From Unio delphinus (lineage: Eukaryota > Mollusca > Bivalvia > Unionida > Unionidae), in NCBI GenBank assembly GCA_029339505.1, contig JAQISU010000041.1:2752501-2816500 (forward strand): a DNA stretch of 64,000 nt, in the 5' to 3' direction. This document shows positions 1-13,100 of the stretch, piece by piece (position 1 is the first letter of the stretch; every line of letters begins with the position of its first letter). The translations under genes were made by a program, and so were the position numbers. The notes under the pieces are model-generated. The model was not told the DNA's origin and did not search any database. It saw only the letters and a program-made list of their open reading frames with translations.

Positions 1-337
1 TACTAATTATGATGATAAATTTAATTATTAGGGTTGACATAGTCAGCTGATCCTAATCAGTTGTATGACTTTCATAACGACACGAGAGAATCTGCATAAA
101 TGTAAAAATATATATTAAAGTTTAATGACTTGAGCTAATTAAAACACAATGAATCTATACTCTGATTTAACCAATTTCAACCCAAAGCCTTTAAACCTTT
201 AAAAAAAAATGCCTACATTTTTACTCAGACTATATAAAGACACTTCACTGGAATATTCATACAAACTATGAAAAAAGCAAATGAACATCCAAGATGCTGC
301 TATTTTGTAAACTTGTATACATGCATACATAATTACA

Positions 338-815
338 GCATGTCCAGGTTATCTGGGCCAGATAATTAAAGATTGTCAACCTTATCTGGACTACACAATT
401 AAAACTAGTCAAGGTTATTTGGATCAGATTGTCAGGGTTATCTGGACAAGGCAATTAAAACTTTTCAACCTTATCTGGATTAGATAATTAGAGATTGTCA
501 GGGTTATCTGGACTAGATAATTACAGCTTGTCCAGGTTTTCTTGACTAGATAATTACAGCTTGTCCATATTATCTGTGTTAGACAATTAAAGATTGTCAC
601 CCTTTTTTGGATTACATAATTAAAGCTTCTCCAGGTTATCAGGACTAGATAATTAAAGATTGTCAAGGTTATCTCGACTAGATAATTAAAGCTTGTCAAC
701 CTTATCTGGACATGATAATTAAAGCTTGTCATGGTTATCTGGACTAGATTATTAAAGCTTGTCATGGTTAACTGGACTAGATGATTAAAGCTTGTCAAGT
801 TTAACTGGACTACAC
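338..815. repeat. 33-bp minisatellite, about 14 diverged copies
   Basis: The unit reads approximately ctggactagataattaaag followed by cttgtcaaggttat. The 33-bp length is a multiple of three, which gives long meaningless open frames on the minus strand. It lies upstream of the first visible reductase exon, probably in an intron. Confidence 0.9.
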
Positions 816-1026
816 CCAAAGTTAAAATATACTTCAGAATGATGGACTGATTTAACCAGAAAATCTTTTAATTTAATATTAGAGGAGGCAATCAAATGTG
901 AAAGGAAATATTTTGCAATTAGAGCTGATTAGAAAAACAATAACTTGTTGTAACTACTAATGATTGACTTTTTTCAGATCATCTTTTGTAGTCTTCTATC
1001 ACAAGACCTTTTTTTTTCTGTAATAG

Positions 1027-1110
1027 AACAGAGGAGATGGTGAGCTTCTGCCGAGAGATGAAAATGGCAAGTTGGACGTGGAGCATACTGACTTGGTGCA
1101 GACTTGGAGT
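1027..1110 (+). CDS. Aldo-keto reductase exon a (28 codons)
   Basis: A polypyrimidine tract and tag acceptor precede the exon; the donor is gtatgt. It encodes the segment with PRDENGK and ends TWS, matching the loop before the helix that carries the second family signature. Phase 0 at both ends. The preceding exon is not in the window. Confidence 0.82.
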
Positions 1111-4100
1111 GTATGTAACATTCTATAAAACTGTTGTAAAGTGAAGCATTTTATACTACAATACTATACATGCATCCATTCATCCGTAGATGTGCTTTTC
1201 CATCATTGTTTTCTGTAAATAACTTTAGACCTTGCACTTTGACCAGATTGAGTGCATGGCTAGCACATGGCAGAAGTAGCTGGTGTTGCTTTTGTGGTTT
1301 TAAAGGGTTTACTGCCGTTTTTCAGCACATACTAGACTATGCATGGCAGCCATTCGGTGGAGGAAGAACCCAGTAACATTCCAGGAATAACCACTGACCC
1401 ATGGGAAGCTACTGGCAGGCTTTCTCATATATGCATAATAGTTGCGCAAAAAATTGAACCCATGCAGACAAAGGTAAGTTGAGTGATTCGTAAAGGTGAT
1501 TGCTGTAGACCACTGAGCCCTTTTAGAACCCGGAGCCCGTGAGGTACAGAATCAGTTATATTTACAAGCACTGGCTCATAGTAAAAAACAGTTTCAGCGC
1601 AATAACTTTAGCACAGGGCAAGATTTGATGAATGATTTGCACTTAAACTTTGACAATATTTAATTTGGAGTTTAAAAGATTTTCAACAGTCAAGATCACA
1701 GTGACTCGAAAAATGTTTGTGTCTTTTGGATTTTTAAAGTTGCTTAATTTTTCAGTCATATCACTACAATGTCTGTAGTGTGACAGTTTTTAGTGATGTC
1801 TAGCACTGCGGCATCATGCTGCAGACATGTAGCATCATGTCCCACCCACTAACCTCTCATTGCTGAGCACCAAGCTGCTAGTACCACTTTTATAAGTCTT
1901 TGGTATGACTCGGCCGGAGTTTGAGCCCATGACCTTCCACATCTAAGGCAGACACTCTAGCCACTAGGCCACTGGAGCAGTTGACTCGAAGAAAGAACAT
2001 GATTGAATAAATTCAGTTCTTTACTAAGACAAGCCTTTGTGTTTGTCTCAAATTAGATAAGATAGTTTATAATCAATATATTTTATTTCAAGCCAAGTAT
2101 TTTAAACAAATTGTTTTTGATGATATGAACTTTGGACCAGATCGAAAAAATTAAAAATGTATCTTTTTTTTTAAAGATTCTTGTTTGTGCTTATTTTTCT
2201 CTTGAATATTTTATTTTTTTGAAATTTAAATTGTGTATTATCATTTTGTTATTTTTTTGTATTTTTAAGTTGTGGACCTATTTTAATGTGTGTGTGTGTT
2301 TGTGTGTGTGTGTGTATTTGTGTGTGTGTGTGTTTTGTGATTTTTAACATAGCTTTAACAATTTGAAACATATCACTACTATGTATGCAGTGTAAAAGTT
2401 TGTAGTGATGTCTAACACTGGAAAATCATGCCACAGAAATGTGGTATCATGTCCTACCCACTCACGTTATCCTGACACCATGCTGACCAGTCCTAACACT
2501 AAACTCTTAATGCTGGTCGGCAAGCGAGGCAGCTGTTAGTACCATTTTATAAGTCTTTGGAATGATTTGGCCAGGGTAGAAAAAACCCTATGACATAATC
2601 ATGTAGGCCACAAGGAGCAGTTTTGTGTCCTGAGGTATGCATATATGTAAATATGTATGTACCGTTCTCCCCCAATAATTTGCACACATTCCAAAATCAT
2701 GGACCACATAATGATTGAGGGGATAAGTTGCCAAGATGCTGAGAAATTAAGAGGGGGATGCCATCCTGACTGAACATCAACAGTGAGAAGTTCAAGTGGG
2801 GGACATTTTATTGGCTTAATACTTGTTCATAATCACGTTGGGAATAATTTTGAAGTTCACTTTTCTCTCTAATTACCATTTCATGATGACTAACATGAGT
2901 CCAGGCGGTTTTTTCAGGTATGACATATATGCATGCAAAAATATTGTGTACTGCATCACTTATTTTCAATGTGAATGTGGATATACTTGGGTGTTTTTGT
3001 TTATTGATAACAAAACAAGATTTCATTTGACATAACAATTTTGAAGCTACAACCATCAATATCAAAACAGTATGCCAATTTTTAAAAATTATTTATGTTA
3101 GTACTATGCTTCTGAAGTATACAATATATATATATATACCTAATGGTAATTACCTATATAAGGTAATTATATATAATTACTCATATATTGATCTAAGGGC
3201 TTTCTAATGTAATACAGGGTGACCTCATCTCTCTGAAACATTGCTATCCATAGTTCAGCATCATTCCTGAGTGTAAATTTGCTCCATTAATCCAGAAGTC
3301 CTTGTTCTGGACATAAATATAATAATTAGGGACCCAATTGTAAAATCATAAAACTTGCCTTTATAATATGAAAATAATCTGTCCCAAAATAAGAAAAATC
3401 AAAGAATTGTTTGTGAAAATGCAGTCAGTCGGACAACACAGATTCAACGTACACAAGTTTGGAGGTGTGTCAATTTATCAGTCTCTGTTTGGTCAGATTT
3501 TTTTGGCACATTAACATTATAAATTAATCATATGATCATGTACGTGTCAAAACTTGAAGTAGTGTGACCATATTGTAACCATATTACATGTATATTAATA
3601 ATGTCTGTTATCATTATTCATCAATAGGGGCATAAATAATTCAGTAAAGACATGTGTGATATGGTCAAGTGGTTAATGATCTCTCCATTATGGATCGCTG
3701 CTATCTCACCTCTGTGTGGGTTCAAGTCTCTGGTTCGGCCAATGTGGTTATGTGATAAGCTTGCCAGGAGCTTCTCCTGGGTTGTTGGTTCTTTCCGAGG
3801 CTTCTGGGTTATTCCTCCACCAATAATGCTTGCCACCATCTACATGTATAGCCTATCTTGTGCTGAAAAATGGCATTAAACCCTACAACATGTTTAATAC
3901 ATTAAGTTTGTCATTATGCCTCTTTGTTGCATGTAACAGTCACAGTTTCTTGAGGGGTGTACCAATAAAGTTGATTGATTTAAGCTTTGGACAGTATAGG
4001 GAGTCATTTTCTTCTTAAAATGATGTCAATTATTGGCTCATTAACATCTGTAATAATTGTAATAGAAGACTAATAAAAATGACTGCATTTTAGCTTATAG

Positions 4101-7100
4101 CATTAAATTCAGTTTGGATTCATTGTACTTTTAACATTATTATGGGAAAATTATCCAGCAAGTATATGTATGTACAAGTGCATGTTATTATAAACAGTGA
4201 ACACAAGTCAATAGATGTATTAATTTATTGCAACCATTATTGAGTATATATATAGTACATGTACATTTAGTAAGTATATGTACCTATATAATATGATGAC
4301 AATAAAAATGTGCATGATTCAGTTATTGTATAAAGCATCTAATAATGTATTGTATATATTCTTTGATTCATAATTGGGATGAATCATTATTTGACCTTGT
4401 CGTCAAGGTCCAGTGATAGGAAATTTGTCTTAAAGTTTTCTTTTCTTTTTTTAAAATTATTATCCTTTTTCTTAAACTCCTGGATGGTTTTAATTGGTTT
4501 CGTTCAATCTTGAGATGAAATATTATAAATCTAAGATGGCAAATTGTCCAATGTGCTTTGCTTGTCCCTTTGACCTTGAAGTAAAGGTCACAAAGAAAAT
4601 TGTTAATGTTTTTGTATAAAAAAATGTGTATTTGCTTGTCTTTTGTCAACCTTTTGATCAAATATGGAATGAATAATTATGAGTGTTAGGTAATTCATTT
4701 TTTGATATTTTCACTCGCCCTTTTGACCTTGGGATGAAGATAACTGTAGTAGAATAGGTGCATTAAGGTTTGAGTGATGCCTTTTTATGTTTAAGATTTC
4801 CTGAACACCTTGATGGATTTTTTTTTCATATTTTGAATAAATCATTATGACACTAAGAAAATTCATTCTTGAGCATCCATGTTCAACCTTTTGACCTTGG
4901 ACATATGCTTGTAATCTTTTGCTCCTCATTTTGTAGCAACACTTAAGTAAGGCACTTTTCATGCCCAATGGTCTATATGTTAAAAATTTGTTTTATAAGT
5001 TTCATGTTTTGATAGACAATGTCCAGAAAATGTTTTTAATTTATTTTTAGGCCATGGAAGCACTGGTAGATCAGGGTAAAACTAGGTCGATTGGTTTGTC
5101 AAATTTCAACTCGGCCCAGATTGAAAGAATATTGGAGAACTCACAAATTAAGCCTGTAATGAATCAGGTAAGATTTAGACTTTTCAACAGTCTTTTTTTT
5201 CTTCTGTTTCCTAACATCTTTATGACTATTTTCATACTTATATGAAACAAAGACTGCCTGTACTGACTTTTATATATAATTTTTAACTTCCTTGGCCAAA
5301 AGCCTAGGTAAGCTATTCAGTAGGTCTGATTCCATCATGCATTATCCATTAACATTAAAATTTGTCATTATATTCATAAAATGTTAACAAATTTGGATCA
5401 TATTTAAATTCATGTCATATGAAGAACTAGAACATCAAATAGATGTAGATGAATGTTTTATTACAACGGGTTGGTTACCAATGAAGAAAAGTTCTTAATT
5501 TGAGGATTTACCTTGTAAACACAATAAAGCATATATTAGAATGTGTAAATTTTTAAAAAAAGTTTTAAAATGTATCTCTTTTTAAAATCAAATTTTGAAC
5601 AAATTTGTTTTCCAAAAATTAAAAATGAAAGATAAAATAGGATTAGAGGAATCAAGATACATGACACAGGCAATAATCAAGTGGAGTAGCATCCTTGTGT
5701 TGTTAAAAAGTGGCACCATTACATGTTTTTCTATTAATATTGCAATGATAAATAAAGTAACAGATGGATTCAGTTATATTTTCATAAGAAATATACCTTG
5801 AAAAGTGTGAAGTCTTGAAATTTCTCCAGGGCTGTACAAACCATGTTTAGGGTGAAGTCCTTGAAAACTCTCCAGGATAGTATGAAGCACAATATATTAT
5901 TTTAATTTACTGCTTTGTTTAGTATAGCATTCTGTTTAATAATAATACTTTACCTTGGAATTCAAAATGAGGCTACCTGTGATAATTCACACAACATTAA
6001 CACAATATGTTACTCATCAATCAAGATCGAACAAAGGCTTTCCAGCTTGATTATGTACGGTTATAACTTTTACTTCATAATAGTGACAAACTGAGAAATG
6101 ATTTTGGAAAAAAACGTTTCATTGCCAAAAAATGTTTAATAAATTCTTGCCAAGTCAGAGTTTTACTTCTTTGAAACAGAGGATCCTGATAACCAAATGT
6201 TGTAGCAGTTTATATAAAACAAATTCAGATATATTAGAAGAAAAGCAATTAAGCTTGACAATTTGTTAAAGTTAAACAGGACACATAATGTAGTTCTAAT
6301 AATGTAACTTGAAATGGAATGTTTAAATCATGACTCATTCAAAAGGTGATCTAAGAATCAGATGGAGTGCACATTGACAGCAAAAAATAAATTATGACTC
6401 ATTCAGAAGGTGATCTAAGAATCAGATGGAGTGCACATTGACAGCAAAAAATAAATTATGACTCATTCAGAAGGTGATCTAAGAATCAGATGGAGTGCAC
6501 ATTGACAGCAAAAAATAAATTATGACTCATTCAGAAGGTGATCTAAGAATCAGATGGAGTGCACATTGACAGCAAAAAATAAATTATGACTCATTCAGAA
6601 GGTGATCTAAGAATCAGATGGAGTGCACATTGACAGCAAAAAATAAATTATGACTCATTCAGAAGGTGATCTAAGAATCAGATGGAGTGCACATTGACAG
6701 CAAAAAATAAATTATGACTCATTCAGAAGGTGATCTAAGAATCAGATGGAGTGCACATTGACAGCAAAAAATAAATTATGACTCATTCAGAAGGTGATCT
6801 AAGAATCAGATGGAGTGCACATTGACAGCAAAAAATAAATTATGACTCATTCAGAAGGTGATCTAAGAATCAGATGGAGTGCACATTGACAGCAAAAAAT
6901 AAATTATGACTCATTCAGAAGGTGATCTAAGAATCAGATGGAGTGCACATTGACAGCAAAAAAATAAATTATGACTCATTCAGAAGGTGAGCTAAGAATC
7001 AGAATGAGATCCCATCGACAGCACAAAACAATAAAAACAATTCTTCAAATCATGAAGAGTCAGACATTTACACAACTATTCAGGAGGAACATCAAAATCT

Positions 7101-10100
7101 TTATTTAATTATAATGAATATAAATTTAATCTCATTCACTTTCTACAGTCACTACCAGAAAATATGAAAAATCACCAGAAAATCCCCCTCCCAATTTATT
7201 TTAAATGCAGTAGAATATATATTTAATCAAACAGTCCACCAAATGACTTGTATATTTATTGGGCATGTAATTTCAGGGTTGTGGCATCGATAGTACCCAG
7301 GAATTGGCTTGGTTGCCATACATTGTTGACACTCCAGGAATTGGCTTGGTTGCCATACATTGTTGATACCCTAGGAATTGACTTGCATTGTTGACAACCC
7401 AGGAATTGGCTTCGTTGCCATACATTGTTGATACCCCAGGAATTTACTTACATTGTTGACAACCCAGGAATTGGCTTGGTTGCCATACATTGTTGACAAC
7501 CCAGGAATCGACTTGGTTGCCATACATTGTTGACAACCCAGGAATTGGCTTGGTTGCCATAAATTGTTGACAACCCAGGAATTGACTTGGTTGCCATACA
7601 TTGTTGACACCCCAGGAATTGACTTACATTGTTGACAACCCAGGAATTTGCTTGGTTGCCATACATTGTTGACAACCCAGGAATTGACTTGGTTGCCATA
7701 CATTGTTGACAACCCAGGAATTGACTTGGTTTCCATTCATTGTTGACAACCCAGACTGAACTGTTCTGTCTGTAGCAAAGTATAAAGCGATTGTTCTATG
7801 ATTCATTCTCTCTATCGGACAATAATGTAATTGTATATGTTTATTATAGTTTTATAATGCATATGAACTCATTCTTTAAGGCAGTATGTCATATTGGAAG
7901 TTGTAATATGTTGGGACTTGACACTTTCACTTCCAGGTGAAAGAGTTCAACTCATCCTCAGGAATCCCAAATATGGCAAAAAAGATTTTTATGACATAAT
8001 TATCTTTTCACCAACAGAATTTGTGCGGTTTTTGTTGCAAGTGTAAATGTCAAACAATAAAAGTATAGCAGTAATGGACATGTGTTGAAAATACTCCTCG
8101 CTGTTAAGGAGGTTTCTTGAGACTGGAGAGGGACAATGCATAGCAAAAGAGCAGCAATTTGTAGTTTAATGTTTTGGGTCAGTACTGCAATTTCTACTTC
8201 TCAATTCCTAAGGTGGAATGCCATGCCTACATGCAGCAAAAAGAGTTGCAGAAATTTTGTGAGAGCAGAGGAATCAAGCTGACATCATATGCCTCCCTTG
8301 GATCTCCAGGGCGACCACAAAGTCTGTAAGTAGGACAGTTCCATGCTGTATTCTTGAAGAGGGAAGACAATGTTAACAGTGGGTAAAGAATGATATTTGA
8401 ATGTAGATGCAACATCATGAATATATCCACCATTTGCAACAACGCAACATCCACCATATGCAGATATTTTCTCTTGTGTAAATTTCAATGAAAATAAAAT
8501 TGAACTAAGTCTTTCATTATAACTCATATTGATGAGTTCAAAGCTCTGGACCTTGACCTTTGACCACTTGTGCATTCGGTGCTAGAGAGTCTCTTTATTA
8601 CATTTTTTAAAAGAAAATGTTCCAAAAATTGCTTGAATAAAATTAATCTCAAGTTAAAAATTGTCTTTTTGTTCCATAACAATTTACAGTATCAAAAATG
8701 TTACTTTCACAGGAAGGATGATGATCACAAGGTTTTGTTAGAGGATCAAGTCATTTATCAAATTGCTGAAAAGTACAATAAAACACCTGCTCAGGTAAGT
8801 ACGACCTTAATGCATATTTCTCAGTAAAAAACTTCAAACTTTTACTTAAAAGATATTTAATTTTATGGTTTCCCAACATTTAACACTTTCAGGATGATTC
8901 ATTTTCACACATCTCTGGAGGACTCGTGTCTACGATTAGTCAATTGGTCAATACACAGTGGAGGATATTTTTATTATTAATATGTTGAAGCTAAAGAAAA
9001 GATTTGTGCAAGATGGGTCCTGCATTTATGGATGGCTGATCAAAATAAGACTGGTTGAGGTTGCCAAACATTTACTTGCCAGACAAACACAGACTGGTTG
9101 AGGTTTCCAAACATTTACTTGTCAGACAGAAACAGACTGGTTGAGGTTGCCAAACATTTACTTGCAAGACAAAAACAGACTAGTTGAGGTTGCCAAACAT
9201 TTACTTGCCAGACAAAACCAGACTGGTTGAGGTTGCCAAACATTTACTTGCCAGATACAGAAAGAATGACCAAAGATGTTTTGAATGTAATCTTCACAGG
9301 CTGAAGAGGATGTAATGAAGTTTGGATCAGAAAAGATGAGTAGAGATGAAAATTCACTTGATGTAGTCAGACTGTTGGGAGACTTTTATATACATTATTT
9401 TTTGCTTCGGTTATCCAGGTCTGTCTGATATTTCATATGACATATTTTTTAGTTCAAAGTGTTGCCAGAAGCCATGGAAACACTCTCAAACAACCCTTCT
9501 GCACACTTGAACCCCAAAACATTGATGTATTTCATGACAAAACACAATTATATAAATATGTCATCATGACAACTTTTTGAAGGAGGACAGCATCCAAACT
9601 TTGGCATATACTCCCAGAGTTAGTTCCAGGTGATTTTAGTCTAAATCCAATTATCAAAGATGCCCTGAATGACAGATGATTTGAAAGCTGGAATGCAGAT
9701 AAATGTGCAGTTATAACCATGTTCATGACAAAAAATGTGAAATCATAGAAATTTCATAAGAATAAGTAACAGATAATGCAGCTTGATCTGAATTACAAGC
9801 TGAAAAAGAGTACTATTCTGTTATTTATTTTCATTGGTGTTATTGTTTATGGTTTTTAAAATAAAATGAAGTTTAAGATGGAATTTAATTTTGTGGACAT
9901 CAAATGAAAATATAGTCATATTCTCTCAGCATATGGATGATTTATCTTTTAAGTTCTAAATTTGCTGTTTATAAAATTATGTGTTACTGTTGTACCCATG
10001 GGGTAAACTGAATCGAGAGTACTGGTATACTCTTCTTATAGTTCATCCAGTTTGATAAATTTTCCTGTGTGATAAAACTGATAGAATTTATCAAACCAAA

Positions 10101-13100
10101 TGCCAGAAAATCTTTGTACTAATGTTAAAATGTTATTTCGGATACAACTTCTCTTTATATACATCCTCTCTTTGGATAAAGCTGACTTTTGGATATGGCC
10201 TTTCTTTGGATACAGCCTCGTTTTTATAGAGCCTCTCTTTGGATATAACCTCTTTTTTATAGAGCCTCTCTTTGGATACAGTGTCATTTTAAAGATGCTA
10301 TTGTTAACAGAACTATGATCTTCATACTGCTAGTAAAGGATGTAGTACACATAACATGGAATTCATCACCCATCAATCTGAATATACAAATAATTCCTAA
10401 ATTTAAAATTTCAAGAACACACTAATAGGAAAAGAATTGTTTGACAGAAAAATTATCTTGTTGATATTAATGGTAATACATTTTCAGTTATATAGCTGCA
10501 CATTGCATAAAGCGTTTTCAGTTTCATGTACACAGACAATTCCACCATTTCTTTCTCACAGAGTGACACTGATTCACTTTTTAATGACTTTATGCAGCGT
10601 GCTGGTCATGTGTGAATTGGACCATAATTACCAATTTTTTTTTCATTCCAGGTTCTTCTGCGTAATCTTGTTCAAAGAGGAATCTTTGTGATCCCCAAGA
10701 GTGTTACATCATCGAGAATTGAAGAGAATTTCAAGGTATGAACCTTTAGTTTTTAACATATGCATGCTTCACCCAGATTTGTAGAGGTCATCCTAAGTAT
10801 CATCTGTACTTGCTTAAAAGTCGAATCAATCTGCAAACTGCACAGATCCAGATCTGCCATCATATAATGTGCCGGCAGGTTTGGGTCTCTACAGTTTGCT
10901 AGGCGTTTTCAGTAGAACAAACAATATATACCCTGATTTGAGAAATCTTTTTAAAGGGCATCAGTGTAGGGTTGAGTGCATTGTCTTTTCCTTTTAATCC
11001 GTAATGCCTCGGGTGGGGGGGGGGAATGAGCTCTTTGTCTTTAGTACTAGTGAGTGAGAATCATTGCCTGATTCTTTTTTTGAAATTTCTTTGGTTACAG
11101 ACATACACCAAACCACCATTTGTTTACTTGGGTGCAGATGGTCGCAACCTTTGTTTATCGAGCTGTAACGCTGGTGATTTAAACTTTAAATGTATTGTTT
11201 CTTTATGAGTAAATTATGTCTTTTGGTTTCATTCATTGGTACATAATATAAATGTACTCTACATTTCCCTAAAACCTGGTCAAAACCAGAATACATATAG
11301 TCGTTATTACATCAACACTTATAACAATGGCAGAACCACCGATGGAAAAAAAAAGAAAAAATCTAATACTGGAAGAAAGAACTGATGTAATTGAAAGAAG
11401 TGAAAAAGGGATGACAACTCACAAAATAGCAGCCAGCTTGAACATCAGTCATTTGACATTCTACAGTCCTAGAAACGTTAAAGAAGGTTAAAGAATATGC
11501 TATACCACATGAAAATCCCAAACTTTGGCTTCTTTGCAAAAGAAATGGAGATACATGTTCAGACCAAACAGCTGAATAAAAAGTGTCAACAAAGAAGTAT
11601 AATGGATTTCTTAAAGAAAATAGTTTAAGTGCATAAATAAGATATATAATATACATCATCTAATTGTGTATTTATTTTTACATTTGAAACAACTCTAAAA
11701 TTTATGGCCATGTGAAGTTACCTTATGGATATGATAAATATTACCTTTGTTTATTTCACAAATCGTATAAATGTACACGTACTAATATATGTACATATTC
11801 ATGGGATTTTCAAATATAAATTTGATTCACGTTGTTAAATAGAAGTGTGTCTTTATTATTTAAAGATATTTTGAGAGGAATGCATGCAATATTTAACAAA
11901 CTCTATGAATAAAGGATATGATACATGTACAGTTGGAATGGGTATTTTTTCTTCTTCAACAATGCTAACTATCAACCCAGAAACCAGTCCATTTTCACAC
12001 ACCTCTTATGTCTTGAGAGAACGCTTTTGATTGGCAGAAGGTGTGGTCTATTGTAACCGATTTTACTGTATTCATGTTTTGCTCTGGACAATGGGCAGGT
12101 GGAAAAGTGATAGAGTGCGAGTTCAAAGTCCTTTTTATTGATGAAAAAGGATAATCTATGCTCGATAGCCTTTAGCGATCATCATTCTTATGTGACTGCT
12201 AACTTCATAAATTGAAAAAACCCAGAAGTATTTTTTTTATTAGAAGAAATTACAGAATAAATCCATATTATAATTTTCTCAAATCTCCACTCGTCATATG
12301 GTTAAACCTGCTATGAATGACTCAGTCATGTATAAATATAGTCTATATCCTAGAAATATCTGTTGATTCATATTTATTTTATTATTATTATTTCTTAACT
12401 GTCTCAGATATTTGATTTTCATCTGACTGATGAGGACATGAAGGCAATTGCGGCTCTTGATCAGAAAACAAGGATGTTTGCCCTGCATGTGTAAGTATCG
12501 GCATGAGAAAGCAAGAATGTTTGCCCTGCATGTATAAGTATTCACAACAAAAAGCAAGGATATTTGCCTGGCATGTGTATTATCAACAGAAAACAAGGAT
12601 GTTTTCCCTGCAGCATGTGTAAGTATTCACAATAAAAAGCAAGAATGTTTGCCTTGCATGTGTAAGTATTCACAATGAAAAGCAAGAATGTTTGCCTTGC
12701 ATGTGCAAGTATAGGCAACAGAAAACAAGGATGTTTGCCCTGCAGCAAAAGTAAGTATTTAGAACAAAAAGCAAGGAGATTGCCTTGCATGTGTATTGGC
12801 AACAGAAACCAAGGATGTTTGCCCTGCATGTGTAAGTATTCACACAAAAAACCAAGGATGTTTGCCCTGCATGTGTAAGTATTCACACCAAAAATCAAGG
12901 ATGTTTGCCCTGCATGTGTAAGTATTCACACCAAAAATCAAGGATGTTTTGCCTTGCATATGTAAGTATTTACACCAAAAATCAAGGATGTTTGCCCTGC
13001 ATATGTAAGTAGTCACACCAAAAATCAAGGATGTTTGCCCTGCATGTGTAAGTATTCACGCCAAAAATCAAGGATGTTTGCCCTGCATATGTAAGTATTC

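Noticed and set aside
424..819. 131-codon minus-strand frame
   Set aside because: Produced by the 33-bp minisatellite, whose length is a multiple of three; no start context or protein features.
6330..7033. A CRISPR array (regular near-identical repeats)
   Set aside because: There are no unique spacers; the whole 64-bp unit is repeated head to tail in an animal intron.
7371..7806. Repetitive frames on the minus strand
   Set aside because: Artefacts of the 37-bp minisatellite.
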